From Rhodopila globiformis (GTDB lineage Bacteria > Pseudomonadota > Alphaproteobacteria > Acetobacterales > Acetobacteraceae): a DNA stretch of 47,295 bases. Below are positions 1-7,200 of the stretch, in pieces (positions within the stretch are counted from its first letter, which is position 1; the number at the start of each line of letters is the position of its first letter). Where the stretch lies: contig NZ_NHRY01000063.1 in the NCBI RefSeq assembly GCF_002937115.1, forward strand, positions 1 to 47,295, written 5' to 3'. Both the position numbers and the translations under genes were made by a program. The notes under the pieces are model-generated. The model made no database searches and had not been told where the DNA came from. It was given only the letters and a program-made list of their open reading frames with translations.

Positions 1-1218
1 CAGGGCAATCGCACTTCAGAATAGTGCCAGGAGGCGAGCGAGATAGGCGTTGTCCCAGGCGGCCTTCTGGAACTTGCCGCGCAAGGCGTCCTTGTCGCCG
101 TTCGTCTGCATGACATTGATGGCCATGTGCCGCAGCACCGCCATGTTGTAGGGGCCGTTGTCCAACCGTGTTCTGGCCTGATCCTCGTTCATCACCACGT
201 CCAACCGCCAGTGCAGCCGGTTCTCCACGCCCCAATGCTGCCGCGCGACGGCATTGAAGCGTTCCGCAGACAGGGCCGTGCTGAGGAGGTAGTAGGCCGT
301 CTCGGTGGTGGTCTTGGCCGCGGTTTCACGGATGCGCTCCACCTTGCCGATGGCGGCCAGGCCGGGCCAGTGGTGGTCGGCCTGCAGCCAGTCGATATCG
401 GCGCATACCGTGGCGGTGCGGGTTTCGATGCGGCCGTGGTCGGCATCGACCGTTTGCACGCTTGGCGTTGCCGGGCGCGCCGGATCATCCAGGAAAGTGC
501 GGACATCATCATGCAGCGTGCCCTGGTTGCCCTTCAGCGCCATGGCATAGTCGCCGCCCTGCTCGACGATCTGCTGAGCGATGGCGCGCTGGCAGTTGAG
601 CGCATCGACGGTCACGATCGTGCCCTTCAGTGACAGCATTGCCAGCAGCTTCGGCACCGCGGTGATCTCGTTCGACTTGGCGTCGGTGGCGATCTGCGCC
701 AGCACCAGGCGTTGCTCGCAGCCCCAGGCGCTGACCATGTGCAGGGCCGACTTGCCGCTGGCGCGATCGAAGGACCGGCGCAGGACTTTGCCGTCGATCG
801 CCACCACACCCTGAACGGTGTCGGCAAACCTCGCCATGAACCGCTGAAACGCCGCGCCGAACGCCTGCGGATCGAGCAGACGGAACAGGCGACTGAAGGT
901 GTCGTGGCTGGGCAGTCCATTCTCAAGCGTCAGGAAGCTGCGCAGGAACGCCTCTTTCGCCCGGGCGAACCGGGCCATGTCCACCGCACTCTGGCCGCCG
1001 CACAGCACCGTGCAGAGCGCAATCATCAGCAGTTCATGGAAATCGTGCAGCGCGGCATTGCCGGTGCGCGGGTCCTCCAACTCCTCCCAGCAGGCGATGA
1101 ACTGATCCAAGGGGGCCTCCCGCAATCGTGGTGCTCACCCTCAGCCAAAGAGTCGATCATGCCCGCGTCGGGCAAGTCCAAATCGCGTGTCAAGGACTTT
1201 CGAAGTGCGAATCCCCTG
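1..1218 (-). mobile_element. ISAs1-family insertion sequence, apparently complete
   Basis: The element is bounded by imperfect terminal inverted repeats. The left end at 1-20 (CAGGGCAATCGCACTTCAGA) matches the reverse complement of 1199-1218 at 16 of 20 positions. The single transposase gene lies between the ends on the minus strand. The window begins exactly at the left tip, so the left flank is missing and the target-site duplication cannot be read; the right flank after 1218 starts GGTCAATCGC. One complete transposase between recognisable ends suggests a recent or still active copy. Confidence 0.85.
16..1125 (-). CDS. ISAs1-family DDE transposase
   Basis: This 369-residue protein catalyses DDE-type transposition of the surrounding element. 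Family signatures are the N-terminal DPR motif, VAIDGKV (first Asp), TVDALNC (second Asp) and WGVENRLHW with the catalytic Glu, followed by a conserved C-terminal RHMAINVMQ stretch. The length is usual for the family. The assigned start is a TTG at 1125. Upstream, an ATG near 1160 opens a different frame that would join this one if the run of five C (minus strand, about 1111-1115) had one more base, so the true N-terminus is uncertain. The reading frame is otherwise uninterrupted. Confidence 0.9.
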   Translation of the reverse strand: MREAPLDQFIACWEELEDPRTGNAALHDFHELLMIALCTVLCGGQSAVDMARFARAKEAFLRSFLTLENGLPSHDTFSRLFRLLDPQAFGAAFQRFMARFADTVQGVVAIDGKVLRRSFDRASGKSALHMVSAWGCEQRLVLAQIATDAKSNEITAVPKLLAMLSLKGTIVTVDALNCQRAIAQQIVEQGGDYAMALKGNQGTLHDDVRTFLDDPARPATPSVQTVDADHGRIETRTATVCADIDWLQADHHWPGLAAIGKVERIRETAAKTTTETAYYLLSTALSAERFNAVARQHWGVENRLHWRLDVVMNEDQARTRLDNGPYNMAVLRHMAINVMQTNGDKDALRGKFQKAAWDNAYLARLLALF

Positions 1219-1380
1219 GGTCAATCGCGTAACCAGATTGACACCATTATGTGAACGATCATGCGCTTGCACATATGTTTCAGATTCCCGCTTGAAGCGA
1301 TGCTTTCCCGGCCGTCCGCAGCCAGTGACCCGTTCAACAAGGGCCTGCGGACGGTATCACTGAAAAACGGTCACCATCTG

Positions 1381-2151
1381 ATGCGTTTGTATATCCACAT
1401 CGGCACCCACAAGACCGGCACGACGTCGATCCAGGCCTTCCTCCGAAAGCAGGCCGATATTCTCGGCGCGGCAGGCATCTATGTCCCCACGGCCGGCGTT
1501 CTGGATGAGCAATCAGGCCACCACAATATCGGCTGGGGCCTGCGCGGGGAGCCAAGGTTTGACCCGGTACACGGCACATTGCAGGACCTGATCGCGGAGC
1601 TCGGGCAGTCAACGGCAGACGCCGCCGTGATTTCCTCAGAGGACTTTGAATATCTGGTTGATAATCCTGCCGCGCTTTTATGCCTTGAGCAGGCGCTGGC
1701 CGAGGCCGGTCACGAGCCCTACTATATTCTTTTTACCCGCCGAGCGGATACGTATGCCGTCTCGCTTTATGGCGAGCTTCGGCAGCATCATGGCCTGACA
1801 GCCCGGTTCCGCGATTTTACCGCTGAGATCCTTCGGAATGGCAAGTTCGTGATGCACCATGACTGGACGTTCTACCTTGATATTGACGCCTTTGCCCGCA
1901 ACTGGCGCCGGACGGCGCGCGGTCCGCTTCACATCTGCAGCTATGATGCAGCCGTCGACGGAAAAGGGCTCCTGCCGACGTTCCTTTCCTTGATCGGGGC
2001 TCCGGACCAAGTGGGCCAGATTGGACAGAACGCCGAAATACTCAACATCCGCCGATCGGCGGACATCGGACGTATGGATCGCATCATCGCCGGGTGGCGG
2101 CTACGCTACCGTTTTCGTCCGAAAGGCGTCCTTGCCGAACAGATGCCCTGA
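1381..2151 (+). CDS. sulfotransferase-like protein (P-loop, PAPS-binding fold)
   Basis: A 256-residue protein whose N-terminus reads HIGTHKTGTTSIQ (residues 5-17), the 5'-phosphosulfate-binding loop of PAPS-dependent sulfotransferases and related P-loop proteins. A later ISSEDFE segment and LFTRR resemble the 3'-phosphate-binding region. The substrate cannot be told. The start at 1381 was preferred to the in-frame ATG at 1261 because the first beta strand and P-loop then fall at the N-terminus, as in the family. The Shine-Dalgarno is weak. The gene is visibly more AT-rich and less CTG-biased than leuA next door, and it lies beside an insertion sequence, which suggests horizontal acquisition. 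Confidence 0.7.
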   Translation: MRLYIHIGTHKTGTTSIQAFLRKQADILGAAGIYVPTAGVLDEQSGHHNIGWGLRGEPRFDPVHGTLQDLIAELGQSTADAAVISSEDFEYLVDNPAALLCLEQALAEAGHEPYYILFTRRADTYAVSLYGELRQHHGLTARFRDFTAEILRNGKFVMHHDWTFYLDIDAFARNWRRTARGPLHICSYDAAVDGKGLLPTFLSLIGAPDQVGQIGQNAEILNIRRSADIGRMDRIIAGWRLRYRFRPKGVLAEQMP

Positions 2152-2233
2152 CACGCCGCGGCCGCGATTGTCCTATCGGGTCCTACGCCTGGGCAGTTGC
2201 AGCGAACAACGGTTGCGGCTATAGGATGACCTC

Positions 2234-2335
2234 ATGATCGCCGTCGCGCCCTTTGCGAGCCTGATCGTTGACGCCTCTGCGTCCGATGCCGCGCGGCTGG
2301 CTGGCCTCCTCCTCCTTCGACTTACCCGCCCCTGA
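2234..2335 (+). CDS. leuL: leucine leader peptide of leuA (attenuator)
   Basis: A 33-codon open frame begins with ATG at 2234, seven bases after a good AGGA ribosome site (2223-2226), and ends with TGA at 2333-2335. Codons 25-30 read CTC CTC CTC CTT CGA CTT, that is Leu-Leu-Leu-Leu-Arg-Leu. None of these Leu codons is CTG, the codon that dominates leuA itself. The stop codon lies inside the 5' arm of the first of two overlapping hairpins, the arrangement of classical amino-acid attenuators. The gene is too short for standard gene finders. The role is inferred from codon content and position directly ahead of leuA; the symbol is given by analogy. Confidence 0.8.
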   Translation: MIAVAPFASLIVDASASDAARLAGLLLLRLTRP

Positions 2336-2383
2336 GCGCTGCGCCGGGTCGGTGACCACGGCTTCGCTCAGGGGGTCCCTGAG
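2329..2383 (+). promoter_or_regulatory. leuA attenuator: mutually exclusive hairpins
   Basis: Three segments can pair in two ways. Segment 2 (CCCCTGAGCG, 2329-2338) pairs perfectly with segment 3 (CGCTCAGGGG, 2365-2374). Segment 3 (CTCAGGG, 2367-2373) can instead pair with segment 4 (CCCTGAG, 2377-2383). A ribosome stalled on the Leu codons at 2306-2323 would leave segment 2 free to form 2:3. A ribosome reaching the stop codon at 2333 would mask segment 2 and let 3:4 form just before leuA. No U-run follows 3:4, so termination may be Rho-assisted or the hairpin may act on translation. Confidence 0.7.
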
Positions 2384-2421
2384 GCATCAGTCGCGTCCAT
2401 TCGTCCCTTGAGGAACACACC

Positions 2422-4005
2422 ATGAGCATCAACCATCCCAGCTTCGGCAAGATGGCGGACGACCGTATCATCATGTTCGACACCACGCTGCGCGACGGCG
2501 AGCAGTCGCCGGGCTTCTCCATGAACCTGGAGGAGAAGATCCGCATGGCCGAGGCGCTGACCGAGCTGGGCGTCGATGTGATGGAAGCCGGGTTCCCGAT
2601 CGCCTCGCCGGGCGACTACGAAAGCGTCAAGGCGATCGCCGAGTCAGTCGGCCAACGCGACGACACCCCGGTGATCTGCGGCCTGGCCCGCTCGGGGCGG
2701 GAGGACATCATCCGCGCCGGCGACGCGGTGCGGGCGGCGAAGCGCAAGCGCATCCACAGCTTCATCTCCACCAGCCCGCTGCACATGAAGTACAAGCTGC
2801 GGATGGAGCCGGAGGAAGTGCTGCAGGCGGTGACCGACAGCGTCACCCTGGCGCGTTCCTTCACCGATGACGTCGAGTGGTCCGCCGAGGACGGCACCCG
2901 CACCGACCCCGACTTCCTGTGCCGCTGTGTGGAAGCCGCGATCAAGGCCGGCGCGACCACCATCAACATCCCCGACACCGTCGGCTATGCGCTGCCTGAG
3001 GACATGGAGCGCATCTTCACCATGGTCCGCACCCGTGTGCCGGGCGCCGATCAGATCATCCTGTCCACCCACAACCACAACGACCTGGGGCTGGCCGTCG
3101 CCAACACCCTGGCCGCGATCCGCGCCGGCGTGCGGCAGGTGGAGGCGACCATCAACGGCATCGGCGAGCGGGCCGGCAACGCCTCGCTGGAAGAGGCGGT
3201 GATGGCGATCCGCACCCGCCACGACGCGGTGCCGTTCGTCAACAATATCAAGACTCCGAACATCCTGCGGGTGTCGAAGATGCTGGCGGCGATCACCGGC
3301 TTCGACGTGCAGCCGAACAAGGCGATCGTCGGCCGCAACGCCTTCGCGCATGAGGCCGGCATCCACCAGGACGGGGTGCTGAAGCACGCCGGCACTTATG
3401 AGATCATGCTGCCGGAGAGCGTCGGCTGGCAGAAGTCGAGCCTGGTGATGGGCAAGCACTCGGGCCGCGCCGCCTTCCGCGACAAGCTGAAGACGCTGGG
3501 CTATGCCATCGGCGACAACAAGCTGAACGACGCGTTCCGCCGCTTCAAGGACCTGGCCGATCGCAAGAAGATCGTGTTCGACGAGGACATCGTGGCGCTG
3601 GTCGATGACGAGGTGATGCGCGACCACGAGCGCATCCGCTTCGTCTCGCTGGACCTGCACGCCGGCTCCAAGGGCCCGGCCAAGGCGGAGCTGGAGCTGG
3701 AGATCGACGGCAAGGTGAAGTCAGCCAAATCCACCGGCAACGGCCCGGTGGATGCCACGTTCAACGCGATCCATGCGATCTTCCCGCACAAGGCCGACCT
3801 GGTGCTGTTCTCGGTGGCGGCGGTGACCGAGGGGACCGATGCCCAGGCCAAGACCACGGTCCGGTTGGAGGAGAACGGCAAGATGGTCGACGGCCAGGGC
3901 GCGGACGCCGACACAATCGTCGCCTCGGCGCGGGCTTATGTGCACGCGCTGAACAAGCTGCTGGTCAAGCGGGAGCGCACCGAGCCGACGGCGTTGTCGG
4001 CGTAG
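2422..4005 (+). CDS. leuA: 2-isopropylmalate synthase
   Basis: This 527-residue enzyme condenses acetyl-CoA with 2-oxoisovalerate, the first committed step of leucine synthesis in the cytoplasm. The catalytic TIM barrel carries DTTLRDGEQSPG near the N-terminus, STHNHNDLGLAVAN with metal-binding His residues, and NGIGERAGNAS. The linker and C-terminal allosteric domain (about residues 395-515) are full length, so leucine feedback inhibition is expected. The start is supported by GAGGAA upstream. It is the only leu gene here and is preceded by a leucine leader peptide and attenuator, giving regulation at both transcript and enzyme level. No downstream gene is co-oriented within 3 kb. Confidence 0.97.
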   Translation: MSINHPSFGKMADDRIIMFDTTLRDGEQSPGFSMNLEEKIRMAEALTELGVDVMEAGFPIASPGDYESVKAIAESVGQRDDTPVICGLARSGREDIIRAGDAVRAAKRKRIHSFISTSPLHMKYKLRMEPEEVLQAVTDSVTLARSFTDDVEWSAEDGTRTDPDFLCRCVEAAIKAGATTINIPDTVGYALPEDMERIFTMVRTRVPGADQIILSTHNHNDLGLAVANTLAAIRAGVRQVEATINGIGERAGNASLEEAVMAIRTRHDAVPFVNNIKTPNILRVSKMLAAITGFDVQPNKAIVGRNAFAHEAGIHQDGVLKHAGTYEIMLPESVGWQKSSLVMGKHSGRAAFRDKLKTLGYAIGDNKLNDAFRRFKDLADRKKIVFDEDIVALVDDEVMRDHERIRFVSLDLHAGSKGPAKAELELEIDGKVKSAKSTGNGPVDATFNAIHAIFPHKADLVLFSVAAVTEGTDAQAKTTVRLEENGKMVDGQGADADTIVASARAYVHALNKLLVKRERTEPTALSA

Positions 4006-4057
4006 GCGCTGCGATCGCGGGATACGCGGCGGCGCCGGAACGAGATGGTCTTTTTGT

Positions 4058-4090
4058 CGTCATGGCCGGGACACGCCTTGCCATGACGAT
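4058..4090. repeat. collapsed copy of the CGTCATGGCC palindromic repeat (family A)
   Basis: CGTCATGGC is followed after 15 bases by GCCATGACG. Compared with complete copies (for example 7023-7102), the loop and part of both arms are missing. The junction falls at GGCCGGG, a 7-base string present in both arms of full copies, so it looks like a deletion between short direct repeats. Confidence 0.75.
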
Positions 4091-4123
4091 AGGGCGACGG
4101 CCACGCCCTATTCCGCTTTAAGT

Positions 4124-4472
4124 TACAGCAGACCGCAGGTCGGTTGGGACACTGAGGCCCCCTGTCCTCACCGTCATGGCCCGGCTCGTCCCTACGGAAT
4201 GCACACATCTCGGAAACGGTCCGCCGCTGCGTTTCCCTTTCGTCATGGCCCGGCTTGTCCGGGCCATGACGATGGTGGAACGCTCTTGGCGCCCAGGCAA
4301 GCACTTGATTTTACGGTCATTTCCGACTCGTTTCCAGGATGTGTGCATTGCGTAGGGCTCGTCCGGGCCACCTATCGCGGCACATGGGTTGGAACAGATA
4401 GCCCGGACAAGCCGGGCCATGACGATGAGGGAGCGCCGTCGCCCTGTCTCAATCGACCTGCGGTCTGCTGTA
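4124..4472. repeat. composite palindromic repeat block downstream of leuA
   Basis: The block is bounded by inverted copies of CAGCAGACCGCAGGTCG (left near 4126-4142; right near 4454-4470). It contains a half family-A repeat (4172-4193), a segment shared with 34872-35090 (4192-4360, repeat C), a collapsed family-A copy inside that segment (4241-4272), and a nearly full family-A copy with AT-richer loop (4355-4433). The same outer arms bound the simpler element at 21681-21858. Short reading frames across it only translate the repeat. The rest of the 4006-4572 gap shows no gene. Confidence 0.75.
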
Positions 4473-4572
4473 GCTCTTATGGGGACACGCCCGGCCATAA
4501 CGAGAGCAACGGACCTGGTGCCAGGTCCTTCTCCGTCCGCCACCCTGGTACCGGCGCCGCCGTCCCAGCGGC

Positions 4573-4803
4573 TCAGTTGTAGCCGTAGAACCCGCTGTCG
4601 CTCGGGATCGGCCCGATGCTCGACCCATAATAGGAACCGGGCGTTGGAATTCCCGGCGTTGGCATCGTCTCATTCGTAGCAGCCCCTGGGACAGACGGGC
4701 CGACGGGCTGCTGGTGCCCCGGTCCGGTAATGCCATAGGAGGCCGGACTGCCCGAACAGGCGGCCAGCGAGATCAGCAAACCCAGGGCGAGAACTGCACG
4801 CAT
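4573..4803 (-). CDS. small Gly/Pro/Ser-rich lipoprotein
   Basis: A 76-residue protein beginning MRAVLALGLLISLAAC: a short positively charged start, hydrophobic core and an LAAC lipobox. It should be processed by signal peptidase II to a lipoprotein of about 60 residues anchored at Cys16. The mature part is low-complexity, rich in Pro, Gly, Ser and Tyr, ends GFYGYN, and has no recognisable domain. The ATG at 4803 follows AAGGA at very short spacing. An in-frame extension upstream to 4935 overlaps the neighbouring gene and lacks signal-peptide features, so it was rejected. Function unknown. Confidence 0.65.
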   Translation of the reverse strand: MRAVLALGLLISLAACSGSPASYGITGPGHQQPVGPSVPGAATNETMPTPGIPTPGSYYGSSIGPIPSDSGFYGYN

Positions 4804-4931
4804 GTCCTTATACTGATCATTGGCCCGCCGTCTGTCCACTGCCGCGGGTGGTCCGGCGGCATGAATGGTCGAAAAAACTGCGCCTCTGCCGCCGGAGATT
4901 GCACAACCGCAGGGATGCCGGCCGGGCGGGA

Positions 4932-5753
4932 TCATCCCTGCATGAAGGCGTTCAGGTCCGGCGTCGGCAGTGCCTGATCCAGATAGGTGAACGTCCCCTG
5001 CCTGGCCACTTCCCGTGCGGCATCCAGCAGGCCGGTCATCGCCGCGCGATACAGGGACGTGGCCAGGCTGACGCGCTTCACGCCGGCCTCGGACAACGCG
5101 GCGACGGTGAACGACTTGCCTTTGATCCCCGCCATGAAGTTCACCGGATGCGTCAGCGCGCCGCAGACCGCGCGGACGGCCTCGAGGTCGGGCAGGCCGG
5201 GCGCCATCAGCACGTCGGCGCCCGCCGCCTCGAACGCCCGCAGGCGACGGATCGTGTCGTCGAGGTCGGGGTTGCCGCGCAGGTAGTTCTCGGTCCGCGC
5301 CGTCAGGGTGAACGGGAACGGCAGGTTGCGGGCGGCGGCCACCGAGGCGGCGATGCGCGCCTCGGCCGCTGCCGCATCGTACAGCGGGCGCTGCGGATCG
5401 CCGGTCGCATCCTCGATCGAGGCGCCGACAAGCCCGACACCGGCGGCAAGGCGGATGGCCTCGGCGGCGGCGGCCGGCGCATCGCCGAAGCCCTTCTCCA
5501 GGTCCGCCGACACCGGAAGGTCGGTGGCATCGACGATCAGCTTGCAGTGCGCCAGCGCCTCGTCCCGCGTCACCATCCCGTCGCGCCGCCCGAGCACGCC
5601 GGCGCAGGCGCCGCTGGAGGTCGCCAGGGCCTTGAACCCGAGCGCGGCCAGCATGCGGGCGGAGCCGGCATCCCAGGCGTTGGCAATGACGAAGGTCTCC
5701 GGCGCCGCATGCAGGGCGCGGAACCGCTCGGCCTTTTCCGTCTGGCTGGACAT
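4932..5753 (-). CDS. isocitrate lyase / PEP mutase superfamily protein
   Basis: A 273-residue TIM-barrel enzyme of the isocitrate lyase/phosphoenolpyruvate mutase superfamily, which makes or breaks C-C or P-C bonds next to carboxylates with Mg2+. Visible motifs are the N-terminal FVIANAWDAGSA, the metal-binding DLEKGFGD and SIEDATGD, and TARTENYL. The KKCGH loop of true isocitrate lyases is absent (GVLGRRDG sits in that area), so it belongs to the short uncharacterised oxaloacetate hydrolase/methylisocitrate lyase-like branch; the substrate is unknown. A strong AGGAGGAA precedes the ATG. It is followed on the same strand by the lipoprotein gene and preceded by a CoA-transferase gene 60 bases upstream, so the pair is likely cotranscribed. 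Confidence 0.85.
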   Translation of the reverse strand: MSSQTEKAERFRALHAAPETFVIANAWDAGSARMLAALGFKALATSSGACAGVLGRRDGMVTRDEALAHCKLIVDATDLPVSADLEKGFGDAPAAAAEAIRLAAGVGLVGASIEDATGDPQRPLYDAAAAEARIAASVAAARNLPFPFTLTARTENYLRGNPDLDDTIRRLRAFEAAGADVLMAPGLPDLEAVRAVCGALTHPVNFMAGIKGKSFTVAALSEAGVKRVSLATSLYRAAMTGLLDAAREVARQGTFTYLDQALPTPDLNAFMQG

Positions 5754-5813
5754 TGCTTCCTCCTGTTTATGGGGGTCGTTATCACCCGGTGATCGGCACG
5801 ATCCTCGCGCGGT

Positions 5814-6956
5814 TCATTCCGCGGCTTTCCGCGTCAGCACCTCCTGCGTATGCTCGCCAAGCCGTGGCGCCGCCTGCCTGACCGAGCCGGGCGTGGCGGA
5901 CAGCTTGACCGTGACGCCCATCGTGCGGAACGGACCGGTCACCGGATGGTTGGTCTCCACCACCATGTCCCGGGCGAGGATCTGCGGATCGGTGAACACT
6001 TCATCATAGTACAGCACCGGACCGGCGGGAATGCCGCATTCCTCCAGTGCCGCCAGCCAGTGCGCCGAGGGCCGGGTCCGCAGCTTCTCCCCCAGCGCCG
6101 CCACCAGCGCATCGTTGTGCCTCACCCGGTCTGCGTTGGTGGCGAAGCGTGGGTCGGCCAGCAGTTCCGGCGCGCCGACAAGTTCGCACAACTGCCGGAA
6201 GAACTTCTGCTGCGACGCACCCAACGTGATGTAACCGTCCGCGGTCTGGAAGCACTGGTACGGCGAACTGCCCCGGTGCGCCTGGCCGATGCGCTCCGGC
6301 CGCGTCCCGGTCGCGAAGTAGTGCGCGGACTCGTACACCGCCAGCGACGTCGCCGCTTCCAGCAGCGAGGTCTCGACGTGCTGCCCCTCGCCGGTGCGAT
6401 GCCGCGCCTCCACCGCCGCCAGCACGCCGAACGCCAGGAACATGCCGGCGGTGACGTCCGAGATGGCGATCGGCAGGCGATGCGGCGGGCCGTCGGCGGG
6501 GCCGTTGGTGCTCATCAGCCCCGACATCGCCTGGGTGATCAGGTCAAAGCCGCCGCGCGCGCTGTACGGCCCGGTCTGGCCGAAGCCGGAGATCGAGGCC
6601 AGGATCAACCGCCTGTTGCGCCGGTGCAGCTCCGGCCAGCCGAAGCCCAGGCGATCCAGCACGCCCGGCCGGTAGTTCTCCACCAGCACGTCCGCCTGGT
6701 CGACCAGCCGCCACAGCGCATCCTTGTCGGCCGCCTGCTTCAGGTCCAGCACCACCGAGCGCTTGTTGCGGTTCCACGTCATGAACGGCGCGCTCTCACC
6801 ATTGACGAAGGGCGGCATGGCGCGGGCGGAGTCGCCCTGCGGCGGCTCGATCTTGATCACCTCGGCGCCGTGGTCTGCCAGCAGCATCGCGCAGTACGGC
6901 CCGGACAGATGGCTGGTCAGGTCCAGCACCAGAAGATGGTCGAGCGCACCCGCCAT
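5814..6956 (-). CDS. CaiB/BaiF family (type III) CoA-transferase
   Basis: A 380-residue protein of the formyl-CoA transferase/carnitine CoA-transferase family, moving CoA between carboxylic acids in the cytoplasm. The N-terminus has LDLTSHLSGPYCAMLLADHGAEVIK in the usual form, then NRNKRSVVLDLK and VENYRPGVLDRLG. At the site of the catalytic Asp (SLLDA in many members) this protein has SLLEA, an Asp-to-Glu change also met in other family branches. Length is typical. The start has a TAGGAGGAA site. It probably forms a transcription unit with the downstream PEP mutase-like gene, suggesting small organic-acid catabolism; donor and acceptor acids are unknown. Confidence 0.9.
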   Translation of the reverse strand: MAGALDHLLVLDLTSHLSGPYCAMLLADHGAEVIKIEPPQGDSARAMPPFVNGESAPFMTWNRNKRSVVLDLKQAADKDALWRLVDQADVLVENYRPGVLDRLGFGWPELHRRNRRLILASISGFGQTGPYSARGGFDLITQAMSGLMSTNGPADGPPHRLPIAISDVTAGMFLAFGVLAAVEARHRTGEGQHVETSLLEAATSLAVYESAHYFATGTRPERIGQAHRGSSPYQCFQTADGYITLGASQQKFFRQLCELVGAPELLADPRFATNADRVRHNDALVAALGEKLRTRPSAHWLAALEECGIPAGPVLYYDEVFTDPQILARDMVVETNHPVTGPFRTMGVTVKLSATPGSVRQAAPRLGEHTQEVLTRKAAE

Positions 6957-7022
6957 GGTGTTTCCTCCTAAAATGCGGTCTCGCAGGCGCCGGTCACCGC
7001 GCTGAGCGAGGTCGTCTCTCTA

Positions 7023-7102
7023 TCGCCATGGCCGGGCGTGTCCCGGCCATCCACCCCTCGCCGCCGCGGCGCGGATGGCCGGGACACGCCCGGCCATGGC
7101 GA
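7023..7102. repeat. complete family-A palindrome with perfect 30-bp arms
   Basis: Arms 7023-7052 and 7073-7102 are exact reverse complements (TCGCCATGGCCGGGCGTGTC and onward) around a 20-base GC loop. The element sits in the 244-bp divergent gap between the CoA-transferase and radical SAM genes, so it lies within or beside both promoter regions and could form a cruciform or an RNA hairpin in either transcript. Confidence 0.9.
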
Positions 7103-7200
7103 TGGGGCAACGGGCCGCACCGCCCGCGGCGCCAACGCCATTGTCGCACCGGGGATGATGCCACCGCCTGCGATCTGCGCCATCATGCGCCGACTTTGCC

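Noticed and set aside
2197..2225. TTGCAG-17 bp-TATAGG promoter-like pair upstream of the leu leader peptide
   Set aside because: Transcription would begin at about 2232, after the AGGA ribosome site at 2223-2226, so it conflicts with the well-placed leader start. The true promoter is probably further upstream.
4199..4582. Small reading frames translating the CGTCATGGCC repeats (peptides like RHGPACPGH)
   Set aside because: The same peptide strings recur wherever the palindrome occurs, in any frame that is open, so they reflect repeat DNA rather than genes.
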